Assembly (NCBI RefSeq): GCF_002754375.1
Contig: NZ_PEFF01000001.1
Span: forward strand, 3,613,501-3,677,500
Source of the DNA: Variovorax sp. 54
Lineage (GTDB): Bacteria > Pseudomonadota > Gammaproteobacteria > Burkholderiales > Burkholderiaceae_C
Length of the DNA stretch: 64,000 nucleotides
Reading direction: 5' to 3'
The position numbers and the translations under genes are program-made. The notes beneath the pieces are model-generated. The model had not been told where the DNA came from. It worked only from the letters and a program-made list of their open reading frames with translations, and made no database searches. Shown here piece by piece: positions 16,797 through 26,204 of this stretch (position 1 is its first letter; each line of letters starts with the position of its first letter).

Positions 16797-19700
16797 TTAC
16801 GGCAGCTGCGTCCAGTTCTGGTTGTTGCCGCCGTTGCAGGTCCAGGTGATCAGCGCCGTGTCCTGCGTGGTCGAGCCGTTCGGCACGTCCAGGCACGAGC
16901 CCGAGGCGCGGTTGCGCAGCGTGCCGCCCACGAGGCTCCACTGCGCCGTGTTGCCCGTCGAGCAGGCCACCTGCACCACCGCCGCGTTCGTGGTCGCCGT
17001 GCCGTTCTGCGCCAGGCACAGGCCGCTGTGCTCGGCGATGAACTGCATGTAGCCGCCGGTGACGGGCGTCATCGTGAACTTCTCGTTGCCCGCGTTGCCG
17101 CACGGCCATTGCACCGCCGTCGCGCCGCTGGTGGTCGAGGCGCCCTTGATGTTCACGCACATCGTCGGGTTGAGGTCGGAGCGCAGCCGCGTGACCACCG
17201 CCGGGGCGGTGTCCTGCGAGCGCACGTACTCGCGCAGCGCCACCACGTCGTTCGCCGGCAGGCTGGAGGCGTTGCCGTGGCCACCCGTGAGCAGGTCCTG
17301 CAGCGTGGCCGCCTGGCCGTTGTGGAAGAACGCGGTGGTGTTCCAGGTGCCCGACAGGGTCGGCGTGTCGAAGCCCACGCCCGCCAGCGGCTGGTTGCTG
17401 CCCTTGCCCGACGAGGTCTGGATCGTGCCCACGTCGTGCCGCAACCCGTCGCGGAAGGTGGCACCCGTGTGGCAGGTGGCGCACTGGGCCGTGTTGAACA
17501 CGGTCTGTCCGCGCACCGCGTCCACGCTCAGGCTGCCGTCCGCGGCGCGGGCCGGGCTGCGCATGTACTTGTTGAGCGAACCCAGGTACACGGCCAGGTC
17601 GTCCAGCTGCGCGTTCCTGCCGGCCTTGGGCGTGCCCAGCGGTGCCTGCGTGGCGGTCCAGTCGGCATTGCTCAGGAAGCCGGTGCCGCCGAACTCGTTG
17701 CGGATGTCGTTCTCGAAGTCCTGCACTTCGTCGAAGTTGGCCGTCCAGTGCAACTTGCCGTGGCTGGTGCCGCGCCGCCCTTGCAGGCTGATGGTGCGGC
17801 GCAGGCCTTCGCCGCGCTGGGTGAAGTCCCACACCATGCCGTCGTCGCCGCCGTCCGCGTGGCAGCTGGCGCAAGACATGTAGTTGTCCTTGCTCATGCG
17901 CCGGTCGGCCGCGTTGTAGAACACCTGCTTGCCGCGCAGCGCCGCGGCCGCCATCGGCTCCTGCGCCACGGTGGACACGTTCTGCAGGAAGATCGCCGCG
18001 TTGGTCTCGGCCGACAGCACCTGCGCCACGTCATGCACCGACACCGAGCGCGCCAGGAAGTTGTTCACGAACAACCGCTTGCGCGCTGCATCGAGGTACA
18101 GGCCGTGCGGGGCGCTGCTGGCGTTGATCTCGCCGCGCACCGCGCGGGTGTAGCTGTCGACGATGGCGACACGGTTGCCTTCCATCTGCGCCACGAACAG
18201 GTAGTCGCCGGCGGGCGAGTACAGCGCGGCGCGCGCGGGGGCGCGGTCGTCGAAGTCGATCTGCTCGGAGAACACCTCGGCGGCGCCCTGCAGGTTCACC
18301 TGCGACAGGATGGAACGCACCGTCTGGTCGTGCGGCAGGTCGGTGCCGTCACGGAAGCGGCCGCGCACGATGTTGTCCTTCTTCGAAGGCAGCACGGCAC
18401 GCGAACCGTCGGGCGAGATCACCACCTGGCTCAGGTAGTTGGCCACGCCGCGCGCACGGCTCTCGGTGTCGACGGTCGTGGTGTCCACCGGCAGCGGGAT
18501 GGTCTGCAGCGCGGTCAGCGTCTGCAGGTTCACCTTGTGCAGCTGGCCACCCGTCATCTTCGACTTGAAGCGGGTGACGTAGGCCACCTGCGAGTCGGCG
18601 CTCACGGCGATGCCGCGCACGCCACCCTCGAGCGCCAGCGCGCCGGTGGTGGTGCCGTTGCTCGGGTCGAAGCTCATGAGCACCGACTTGCTTTCGAGCG
18701 TGAGCAGGCCCTTGGCGCCGTTGGGCGTGAAGGCCACGCCGTACGGGCCGCTGCCGTAGGCCAGCGGGATCGACACCGACTGCGAGCCGTCGGCGGCGTT
18801 GAGCGCCACGAGCTTGTCCTCGCCCTGCACCGCGACCCAGATGCGGCCGTCGGGGCCGACGGCCAGCGTCTTGGCCTCGTCGCCCACGCGCACTTCCCAC
18901 AGCTTGGCGAGGGTCGCGGCGTCGATGGCGGCCACCGTGCCGCTGTCGGGGTTCACCGAGTACACCCGGCTCGCATCGCCCGCGATGTTGGTCGTGTGCG
19001 TGGGCGCGGTCGCGGTGACCGGCGCGATGACGGTCACGTTGTAGGTGTAGTAGGTCTCGCGGCCGCTGCTGTCCTTCACCGTCAGGGTCACCGTGTAGTG
19101 GCCGGGGCTGGTGTAGGTGTAGTTGGTGTTTGGTACCGACGAGAAGGCCGTCTGCGTGCCGTTGCCGAAGTTCCAGCGGAACTGCACGCCGCTGGCGCCA
19201 AGCGTCGCGGGGTTGAACGTGAGCTGGCCGTTGACCAGCTTGGGCCCGCCGCCCAGGCCCGGGTCGCCGATGATGGCCTGGCCGCGCAGCGTGTCCACCT
19301 CGGCCTGGCCGAGCACGCGGCCATACACGCGCACCTCGGCCAGCGTGCCCTTGAACAGCGCCGCGTTGCCTTCGATCTGGCCCATGTACTTGAACTTGGT
19401 CGACAGGCCCTTGGTGCCGGTGGAGCCGGTCGACGTGGTCTTCACGCCATCGACATACACCGCCTGCGCGCCCGAGGCCGCGTCGCGCGTGAGCACGACG
19501 TGGTGCCAGTTGCCGTCGTTGACGGCCGCGGTGGAGCTGGTGCCGGCGTCATTGCCCACCGAGAGCTTGATGCGCCCGTTGTTGTCCAGCCAGCCCCAGA
19601 ACACGTCGTCGGTGCCGCCCGACTGGTCGCGACCGAAGATGCCGGGCGCGGTCCACGAGTTGGCACTGCCGGCCTGCGTGGTCTTCATGTAGAAGCTCAG

Positions 19701-21518
19701 CGTGGCGGTGCCGCCCAGCGCGCTGGCCACGGTGTCGTTCTTCAGCTCCACGCCCGTGGTGCGGTTCGCGAAGTTCAGGCCGATGCTCTCGAACGCGTCG
19801 CCGGCCAGGGGCTTGCCGCCGTTGGCGCCGATCTGGTCGGTCAGGTTGCCCGTCAGCGGCCAGTGGTGCATCAGGTTGATGTCGCTGGCGTTGCCGGTGT
19901 TGAAGGTGGAGCGGTAGTCGGCGCCGATGGCGTTGCCCGCATAGTCCTTCACGCCGTTGGCCGGCAGGAACACTTCATAGCTGGTGCCCGGTTGCAGCGG
20001 CTGCGCGGGATGGAAGTTGACGATGCCCAGCTGCACGCTGTAGGTGCCCGCCAGCGTGTTGCCGCCCACCGGACGCACGATGAAGGTGTTGCTGTTCACG
20101 CTCTCGGGCCGGATGCTGTCGGTCATGCCCAGGCCGATGCGCGAGGTGAGGGCCTGTTGCTTCGCGCCGTTCACGGGCGAGACCTGCTTCACTTCGGGCT
20201 TGGTGGTGTCGGGCTCGACCGAATGCACGACGAAGCCGCTGCCCGAGCCGTGGTCGTTGCCCACGAAGACGAGGTTGCCGAACATCGCGACCTGGCCGTT
20301 GTCCGAATGCGAGAAGTTCGGGTCGTCCTCGCGCAGGATGCTGCCGCGGCCCACCTCCACGTGGTTGAGCGGATTGCTCACGTCGACCTTGTGGATGCGG
20401 GTCTGCGCGCCTTGAATGACGTAGTTGTCCTGCGTGGCGCAGTACAGCTGCTCGTCGATGACGAGCCGGTTGTCTTCGGCCACGAAGCGCGAGCGATCGC
20501 TCAGGTCGTAGCTGTACATCTTGGCGCCGCTGCCGCGTGCGGAGGTGTGCACGGTCTTGCCGTCGAAGCAGGTCGCGTAATAGAACGGCGTGGCGCCGGC
20601 GATGGAATCGAGCACCTTGGGGTTGAGCGGGTCCGAGATGTCCAGGCTCGCGAAACCGCCATTGCTTTCCATCGCGGTCAGCACCATGTGGTTGCCCATG
20701 GTGAAGATCGGGCCGATGCGGAAACCACCGAGTTCGCCCGTGGGCACTGGGTTGGGTTTGCCGGCGCCGCGGTTGGCGACCACCGCGTTCGCGGGGTCGG
20801 TCGCGTCGACGATGAACATGCCTCGGCCGGCCGAGGCCACGTACAGGTAGGGCGCCTGCCACCAGAGCTGCCAGGCCACGTTCTCGTAGTCGCCGGCGTT
20901 GACGCCGGGCAGTGCCAGCTTCTTCACCTGCTTGATGTCGTTGATGTCGGTGAAGTCCCAGAACTCGACGCCGTTGATGCTGGGCAGCACCACATACGTC
21001 TTGCCGCCGATCTTCGCGGTGCCGAAGGAGTGCGTTTCGCGGAACTCCTTGGTGCGGCCCCCTGACGCGTCATCGGGCTCGTAGATCTTCTTCACGAGCT
21101 GGATCTGGCGCGGATTCGACACGTCGTACAGCAGGAAGCCGCCCGGGCCGAGGCCGCTGTCCGGCGCGAAGGAGGTGAGGAAGTAGCCGTTGACCATGAT
21201 GCCGGCGTTCATGCCGTAGTCCTTGCGGCCCGGGAACGTGGCGGGCACCTCGCGCGACTCGTAGGCGTCGCTGTGCGCCGGATCGAGCGGGTGGTTGGGG
21301 CTGGTGATCATCGACACCGGCTTGAACAGTTCCGCCGAGGTGTAGGTGAGGTTGCCCAGGCCCGGCCCCTGCAGCGGAAGCGGGTCGGCCACGACCGCGG
21401 CGGCTGCCGTGGCCATGTTGTTGAGGGTCGTCATCGGACTGACCCCGGTGATTGCCGCATGCGTCAGCAATGTGACGCACGGCACCAGGAACGCCATCAG
21501 GAAATACCGGATCTTCAT
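16797..21518 (-). CDS. Giant secreted di-haem cytochrome c with propeller, LamG, PKD and lectin domains
   Basis: A 1573-residue exported protein. Order of parts: signal sequence (about 1-22); LVIVD-type beta-propeller (about 90-430); Big_5-like Ig domain (about 437-545); LamG/concanavalin-like domain (about 550-760, HHWPLTGNLTDQ and WHHVVLTRDA); PKD domain (about 770-860, FRWNFGNG); YVTN-type beta-propeller (about 865-1190); di-haem cytochrome c related to MauG/cytochrome c peroxidase, with CASCH at 1216-1220 and CATCH at 1346-1350; ricin-B lectin (about 1445-1573) with QW-type repeats. The ATG at 21518 follows GGAGG. Haem attachment means a periplasmic or extracellular location. Substrate unknown; a lectin-tethered surface oxidase or peroxidase is an inference. 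Confidence 0.85.
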   Translation of the reverse strand: MKIRYFLMAFLVPCVTLLTHAAITGVSPMTTLNNMATAAAAVVADPLPLQGPGLGNLTYTSAELFKPVSMITSPNHPLDPAHSDAYESREVPATFPGRKDYGMNAGIMVNGYFLTSFAPDSGLGPGGFLLYDVSNPRQIQLVKKIYEPDDASGGRTKEFRETHSFGTAKIGGKTYVVLPSINGVEFWDFTDINDIKQVKKLALPGVNAGDYENVAWQLWWQAPYLYVASAGRGMFIVDATDPANAVVANRGAGKPNPVPTGELGGFRIGPIFTMGNHMVLTAMESNGGFASLDISDPLNPKVLDSIAGATPFYYATCFDGKTVHTSARGSGAKMYSYDLSDRSRFVAEDNRLVIDEQLYCATQDNYVIQGAQTRIHKVDVSNPLNHVEVGRGSILREDDPNFSHSDNGQVAMFGNLVFVGNDHGSGSGFVVHSVEPDTTKPEVKQVSPVNGAKQQALTSRIGLGMTDSIRPESVNSNTFIVRPVGGNTLAGTYSVQLGIVNFHPAQPLQPGTSYEVFLPANGVKDYAGNAIGADYRSTFNTGNASDINLMHHWPLTGNLTDQIGANGGKPLAGDAFESIGLNFANRTTGVELKNDTVASALGGTATLSFYMKTTQAGSANSWTAPGIFGRDQSGGTDDVFWGWLDNNGRIKLSVGNDAGTSSTAAVNDGNWHHVVLTRDAASGAQAVYVDGVKTTSTGSTGTKGLSTKFKYMGQIEGNAALFKGTLAEVRVYGRVLGQAEVDTLRGQAIIGDPGLGGGPKLVNGQLTFNPATLGASGVQFRWNFGNGTQTAFSSVPNTNYTYTSPGHYTVTLTVKDSSGRETYYTYNVTVIAPVTATAPTHTTNIAGDASRVYSVNPDSGTVAAIDAATLAKLWEVRVGDEAKTLAVGPDGRIWVAVQGEDKLVALNAADGSQSVSIPLAYGSGPYGVAFTPNGAKGLLTLESKSVLMSFDPSNGTTTGALALEGGVRGIAVSADSQVAYVTRFKSKMTGGQLHKVNLQTLTALQTIPLPVDTTTVDTESRARGVANYLSQVVISPDGSRAVLPSKKDNIVRGRFRDGTDLPHDQTVRSILSQVNLQGAAEVFSEQIDFDDRAPARAALYSPAGDYLFVAQMEGNRVAIVDSYTRAVRGEINASSAPHGLYLDAARKRLFVNNFLARSVSVHDVAQVLSAETNAAIFLQNVSTVAQEPMAAAALRGKQVFYNAADRRMSKDNYMSCASCHADGGDDGMVWDFTQRGEGLRRTISLQGRRGTSHGKLHWTANFDEVQDFENDIRNEFGGTGFLSNADWTATQAPLGTPKAGRNAQLDDLAVYLGSLNKYMRSPARAADGSLSVDAVRGQTVFNTAQCATCHTGATFRDGLRHDVGTIQTSSGKGSNQPLAGVGFDTPTLSGTWNTTAFFHNGQAATLQDLLTGGHGNASSLPANDVVALREYVRSQDTAPAVVTRLRSDLNPTMCVNIKGASTTSGATAVQWPCGNAGNEKFTMTPVTGGYMQFIAEHSGLCLAQNGTATTNAAVVQVACSTGNTAQWSLVGGTLRNRASGSCLDVPNGSTTQDTALITWTCNGGNNQNWTQLP

Positions 21519-21730
21519 CGTCGCCTCCAGGTTGTTTGAAGTTCGCAGGGAACCCTCTTGTCCTTGGTTCTCTCGACTCACTCGGTCGCTTGCAGGGAAA
21601 GCGCACGCGCAGGCGCGCCCCCGGCGGGCAACGCATGCGTTGTCCGCCGTCCAGCTTCTTCTTCTGTCTTGCTCTCCCGCTGGTTGGCGCCGGCGCCTTC
21701 CGGGTGGAAGGCGTCAGCGCCGGGGCGCTC

Positions 21731-22582
21731 TTATTTCACGCCGCCCGATTCGTAGATGTTCCAGGCCGCTTCGGCGCTGGCATCGTTGTGGATCATGGCC
21801 ATCAGTGCGCTCACCACCGCCGAGGGGTTGGCGTGCTGGTAGACGTTGCGGCCGTACACCATGCCGACCGCGCCCTGGTCCATGAGCACGCGCGAACGCG
21901 CGAACACCTGCTGCAGGTCTTCGCGTCCGCCGCCGCGCACGAGCACGGGGCAGCGCGCGGCCTGCACCACGCGGTGGAAGTCGGTGGCGTCGGTGGTGGG
22001 GTCGGCCTTGACGATGTCGGCGCCCATCTCGCGCGCCAGACGCGTGAGCGTGACGATCTTTTCGGCATCGCCGTCCACCATGTAGCGGCTGGTGGCGGTG
22101 GGCGCCTGCATCACGAGCGGCTCGATCATCAGCGGCATGCCGTAGCGGTCGCAGTCGGCGCGCACGCGGGCGATGTTCTGCACGCACTGGCGGAACAGGT
22201 CGGGCTCGTCGGGCAGCATGAACAGGTTGACGACCACGCAGGCCGCGTCCATCTGCACGGCGGGCAGCACCGGGTCGTCCTGGTTCTGCAGCACGGCCCA
22301 CATCACGCGGTGGTGCACGGCGTTGTAGGGGTTGCCCATGTCCAGGCGCATCACCAGCGCGGGGCGCTCGCGGCCCGGGCGGTTCTGCAGCAGGTCGGAC
22401 TGTCCGTAGTTGAGCTGGATCGCATCGGGCTTGGCGGCCACGAGCTTGTCGATCACGCCGGGCATGTCCTCCAGGCCGTCGAGAAATGTGGGCTCGTTGC
22501 ACACGCCGTGGTCGAGGGCGATGTCCAGGCAGCGGCCGTTGTGCAGCAGGCGGTTGAGCCGCGCGGTCTTGTCTTTCGACAT
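21731..22582 (-). CDS. Class I aldolase of the DhnA/DeoC-LacD (LsrF-like) superfamily
   Basis: A 283-residue TIM-barrel protein. It has CLDIALDHGVCNEPTF near the N-terminus, a Lys in GADIVKADPTTD (likely Schiff-base position) and VRGGGREDL, a phosphate-binding-type glycine-rich loop near the C-terminus. Relatives include DhnA-type fructose-bisphosphate aldolase and LsrF. The start at 22582 is preceded by GGAGTTC. It is the last gene of the leftward sugar/polyol arm, 54 bp after the aldo/keto reductase. A GC-rich hairpin (about 21684-21720) lies 11 bp past the stop but lacks a T tract. The true substrate is probably a ketose phosphate made by the neighbouring kinase and dehydrogenase; this is inferred. 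Confidence 0.78.
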   Translation of the reverse strand: MSKDKTARLNRLLHNGRCLDIALDHGVCNEPTFLDGLEDMPGVIDKLVAAKPDAIQLNYGQSDLLQNRPGRERPALVMRLDMGNPYNAVHHRVMWAVLQNQDDPVLPAVQMDAACVVVNLFMLPDEPDLFRQCVQNIARVRADCDRYGMPLMIEPLVMQAPTATSRYMVDGDAEKIVTLTRLAREMGADIVKADPTTDATDFHRVVQAARCPVLVRGGGREDLQQVFARSRVLMDQGAVGMVYGRNVYQHANPSAVVSALMAMIHNDASAEAAWNIYESGGVK

Positions 22583-22636
22583 GAAGGAAGAACTCCGTGG
22601 TGAGGAAAAAGGAAGGGAGGAAAAGGGCGCGCTAGC

Positions 22637-23635
22637 TCAGGCGAGCGCGTCCAGGTGGCGCTTGGCTGCAGCGTCGATGAGCTGCAAGGCTTCGCCGTCG
22701 AGCACGACCGCACCGGCGCCGGCGTTTTCAATCGCCTGCTGGCGCACGCGCGCGCCGCACAGCGCCACCGAGACGGTGCCGCGGGCCACGGTCCAGGCGA
22801 TCATCATCTGGCCGAACGAGCAGCTCAGGTGCGTGCGCAGCGGCTCCAGCGTGTCGAAGAAGGCCTTGAGCTTGGCGCGGTTGGCTTCGCTGAAGCGCGG
22901 GTTGGTGGCGCGCTGGTCGTCGCCCTTGAACTCGCGCGCGGGGTCGATGGGCCCGGCCAGCAGGCCCAGCGCCAGCGACGAGTAGCCCAGTACCGCCACG
23001 TTGTGCTCGGCGCACAGCGGCGCCAGCGTGGTCTCGATCCCGCGATCGATGAGGCTGTAGAGCTCTTGCGCCGCATCGACGGGGCCGTGCTTCAGGTACT
23101 CCGAAAGAATCTCGGGCGTCGCGTTGCTCACGCCGATGGCGCGGATCTTTCCCTGCTTCTTGAGCGCCAGCAGTGCGTCCATGGTCTCGGCCACGGGCGT
23201 CGTGTGGTCCTGCCAGTGCGTGATGTACAGGTCGATGTAGTCGGTCTGCAGGCGCTTCAGGCTCTCTTCGCATTCATGAAAAATCGAGTCGCGACCGAGG
23301 TAGCGGTACACCGGGTGGCCGTCTTCCTCGAAGAAGTGCGTGCCCTGCTGCGTGTGCCACACCAGGCCGCACTTGGTGGCGATCACGACCTCGTGGCGGC
23401 GGCCCTTGAGCGCGGTGCCGACGATGCTCTCGGAACGGCCCAGGCCGTAGGCCGGTGCGGTGTCGATCAGGTTCACGCCCGCATCGAGCGAGGCCTGGAT
23501 GGCGATCACGGCGGCTGCGTTGTCGCCGCCGCCCCACATCCATCCGCCCATGGCCCAGGTGCCCAGGCCGATGGCCGAGCTTTCGATGCCCGAGGGCCCC
23601 AGGGTGGTCTTCTTCATCTGTGTTGCGCTGCTCAT
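22637..23635 (-). CDS. Aldo/keto reductase
   Basis: A 332-residue NADPH-type aldo/keto reductase of the YghZ/Tas-like bacterial group. It shows LGTWAMGGWMWGG, the catalytic DTAPAYGLGRSESIVG (Asp and Tyr), IATKCGL (Lys) and YITHWQDH (His). The C-terminal GARVRQQAIENAGA contacts the cofactor. The ATG at 23635 overlaps the permease stop (ATGA); ATG at 23617 is an alternative. It is in an operon with a ribose-type ABC importer and an aldolase, so it probably acts on an aldose, ketose or polyol. The direction of reaction cannot be read from sequence. Confidence 0.85.
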   Translation of the reverse strand: MSSATQMKKTTLGPSGIESSAIGLGTWAMGGWMWGGGDNAAAVIAIQASLDAGVNLIDTAPAYGLGRSESIVGTALKGRRHEVVIATKCGLVWHTQQGTHFFEEDGHPVYRYLGRDSIFHECEESLKRLQTDYIDLYITHWQDHTTPVAETMDALLALKKQGKIRAIGVSNATPEILSEYLKHGPVDAAQELYSLIDRGIETTLAPLCAEHNVAVLGYSSLALGLLAGPIDPAREFKGDDQRATNPRFSEANRAKLKAFFDTLEPLRTHLSCSFGQMMIAWTVARGTVSVALCGARVRQQAIENAGAGAVVLDGEALQLIDAAAKRHLDALA

Positions 23636-24588
23636 CGCTTGGTCTTTCGGGTGTTCAGGATGTGGTCGATGGTCACGGCCGCGAGCAGGATCAAGCCCTT
23701 GATCACGTCCTGCCAGTAAGGCGATACGTCGAGCAGGATCAGCGAGCTGGTCACCACCGACAGCAGGGCCAGGCCGAGCACGGCGCCGAGCACGGTGCCC
23801 GAGCCGCCCTTGAGGCTGGCGCCGCCGATCACGGCCGCGGCAATCACGTTGAGTTCCATGCCCATGCCGAAGGTCGGCGTGGCGGCGCCGAAGCGCGCGG
23901 TGTAGATCACGCCGGCCAGGCCCGCCGACGCGGAGCACAGCACCGTGACCCAGAACTTCACGCGGCCCACGCGGATGCCGGCGTACAGCGCGGCCTTCTC
24001 GTTGCTGCCGGTGTAGAACACGCGGCGCAGCAGGGTCGAGCGGCGCAGCACGAAGTCGCTCACGATCACGATGGCCAGGAAGATCAGGATCACGGCCGGC
24101 ACGCCGAACAGCGTGCCCTGGCCGATGAACTTGAACTCGGCCGGCAGCGAGAACAGCGACTGCGGCGTGCCCTGCGTGAGCGCCAGGCACAGCCCCCGCA
24201 CGATCACCATGAAGGCCAGCGAGGCGATGAAGTGGTTCAGCCCGATGCGCGTGACGCAGCCGCCGATCATGGCGCCGATGAGGCCGCTGGCACCGATGGC
24301 CACCAGGCTTGCGAGCCACGGGTCCATGCCCATGAGAAAGAGCTTGCCGGTCACCACCATCGCGAAGCACACCACCGAGCCCACCGACAGGTCGATGCCG
24401 CCGACGATGAGCAGGATGGTCATGCCGACCACCACGATGCCTTCGATGGAGAAGGACAGCAGCATCGCGCGCACGTTGTCCCAGGTGAGGAAGTAGGGCG
24501 ATGCGAAGCTCATCGCGACGCACAGCGCCAGGATGATCAGCACCAGCCCGGCCTCGCGCATGCTCGTGAGCTTGTTGCTCTGCTTCAC
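23632..24588 (-). CDS. Ribose-type ABC transporter permease (RbsC family)
   Basis: A 318-residue BPD_transp_2 permease with about eight hydrophobic segments, including GGIDLSVGSVVCFAMVV (the RbsC signature) and AAAVIGGASLKGGSGTVLGAVLGLALL. The GTG at 24588 is preceded by AGGAGA at 5-base spacing and gives a length matching RbsC (321). An in-frame ATG at 24672 would add 28 residues and overlap the ATPase stop as ATGA, so it remains a real alternative. It forms the membrane channel for the importer encoded by the next two upstream genes. Confidence 0.88.
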   Translation of the reverse strand: MKQSNKLTSMREAGLVLIILALCVAMSFASPYFLTWDNVRAMLLSFSIEGIVVVGMTILLIVGGIDLSVGSVVCFAMVVTGKLFLMGMDPWLASLVAIGASGLIGAMIGGCVTRIGLNHFIASLAFMVIVRGLCLALTQGTPQSLFSLPAEFKFIGQGTLFGVPAVILIFLAIVIVSDFVLRRSTLLRRVFYTGSNEKAALYAGIRVGRVKFWVTVLCSASAGLAGVIYTARFGAATPTFGMGMELNVIAAAVIGGASLKGGSGTVLGAVLGLALLSVVTSSLILLDVSPYWQDVIKGLILLAAVTIDHILNTRKTKR

Positions 24589-24668
24589 GGGGTCTCCTGT
24601 TCGGCGGGGTTGCAGGGAGCCGGCTGTGGCCGTGGCCGCAGCGCCTGCATCGATTCTGGTCGGAAAGT

Positions 24669-26204
24669 TCATGCCATTGCCTCTTCGGGTTCGCAAAGTC
24701 CGGAGGCCAGCCGCAGCAGGGCTTCCTCCGTCATCTCGTCATGGGCCAGTTCGCCCGCCAATCGCCCTTCGCGGATCACCAGTGCGCGGTCGCACAGGCC
24801 GATGATCTCGGGCAGTTCGGAAGAGATCACCACCACGCCCACGCCCTGGTCGGCCAGGTCGCGCAGGATGTGGTGGATCTCGGATTTCGCGCCCACGTCC
24901 ACGCCGCGCGTGGGCTCGTCCATCAGCAGCACCGCGGGTTGCGTGGCCAGCAGCTTGGCGATCGCCACCTTCTGTTGGTTGCCGCCCGACAGGCTCGACA
25001 CCTCGATCGCCACGCCGTCCGACTTCAGGTTGAGCTTGGCGCCCAGCTGCACCGCGAGCCGGTGCTCGGTCGCACGCTGCAACAGGCCCCAGGCCGAGCT
25101 GACGCGGCGCAGTGCCATCGACGAGATGTTCTGCGCAATGGGCAGATCGAGGAACACGCCCGCCTCCTTGCGGTCTTCGCTGAGGTAGGCGATGCCTTCG
25201 CGCAGTGCATCGCTGTACTTGCGGATCGACAGTGTCTTGCCGTTGAGCCGCACCGCACCGCGCCGCGCGGGGCGCAGGCCGCACACGGTCTCGGCCAGCT
25301 CGCTGCGCCCGGCGCCCATCAACCCGGCAATGCCGAGGATCTCGCCGCGCTTGAGCGTGAAGGAGATGCCGTGCACGCGGTCGCCGTCGGCGATGTTGTC
25401 GACTTCGAGCACGGGGCCGGCGTTGGCATCAGCAGCGGCGCCGGATTGCTTGGGCGGGTAGTAGTTGCCCAGGTCGCGCCCGACCATGCGGCGCACCAGC
25501 TCGTCGGGCGTCATGCCTTCGAGCGGGCCGCTGTGCACGTTGCGCCCGTCGCGCAGCACGGTGGCGCGGTCGCAGTGCGTGAAGATCTCGGCCATGCGAT
25601 GGCTGATGTAGATGATGCCGATGCCCTGCGCCTTGAGGTCGTGCAGCACGCGGAAGAGCGCGGCCGATTCGTTGTCGGTGAGGGCGGCGGTGGGCTCGTC
25701 GAGGATGAGCACCTTGCAGTCGAGCGTGAGCGCCTTGGCGATCTCCACCAGCTGCTGGTTCGAAATGCTCAGGTCGCGCACGAGCGCGGCCGGGTCGATG
25801 TCCTGGCCCAGGCGCGCCAGCACCTTGGCGGCGCGCGTGTTCAAGGCGGAGAAGTTCATCCACGCCTGGTGGCCGGCGTTGATTTCCGGCATGAAGATGT
25901 TCTCGGCCACGGTGGCGTCGGCGCACAGGGCGATTTCCTGGTGCACCAGGCCGATGCCCAGGCGCATCGCGTGCGCGGGGCCGTCGATGACCACGGTGTC
26001 GCCGTGCAGCGCGATGGTGCCTTCGTCGGGCTGGTGGATGCCGTCGATGATGTTCATCAGCGTCGACTTCCCCGCGCCGTTCTCGCCGCACAGGGCGTGG
26101 ATCTCGCCGGCCTGCAGCGAGAAGTCCACGCCCGAGAGGGCGCGCGAAGCGCCGAAGCGCTTCGCGATGCCGCGCAGTTCAAGCAATGCGGCAGGGGTGC
26201 TCAC
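24669..26204 (-). CDS. Ribose-type ABC transporter ATPase, duplicated domains (RbsA family)
   Basis: A 511-residue fusion of two ABC ATPase domains. The first has Walker A GENGAGKST and Walker B LILDEPTAALTDNE. The second has the degenerate Walker A GLMGAGRSE that is normal for RbsA, signature LSGGNQQKVAIAKLL and Walker B LLMDEPTRGVDVG. The GTG at 26204 overlaps the upstream receptor stop (GTGA). Longer readings upstream run into the receptor gene. It energises sugar or polyol import for the operon. Confidence 0.92.
   Translation of the reverse strand: MSTPAALLELRGIAKRFGASRALSGVDFSLQAGEIHALCGENGAGKSTLMNIIDGIHQPDEGTIALHGDTVVIDGPAHAMRLGIGLVHQEIALCADATVAENIFMPEINAGHQAWMNFSALNTRAAKVLARLGQDIDPAALVRDLSISNQQLVEIAKALTLDCKVLILDEPTAALTDNESAALFRVLHDLKAQGIGIIYISHRMAEIFTHCDRATVLRDGRNVHSGPLEGMTPDELVRRMVGRDLGNYYPPKQSGAAADANAGPVLEVDNIADGDRVHGISFTLKRGEILGIAGLMGAGRSELAETVCGLRPARRGAVRLNGKTLSIRKYSDALREGIAYLSEDRKEAGVFLDLPIAQNISSMALRRVSSAWGLLQRATEHRLAVQLGAKLNLKSDGVAIEVSSLSGGNQQKVAIAKLLATQPAVLLMDEPTRGVDVGAKSEIHHILRDLADQGVGVVVISSELPEIIGLCDRALVIREGRLAGELAHDEMTEEALLRLASGLCEPEEAMA

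Noticed and set aside
21684-21720. Strong GC hairpin after the aldolase stop as a terminator
   Set aside because: No T tract follows on the coding strand; it may still be a structured 3' end, but not a standard terminator.
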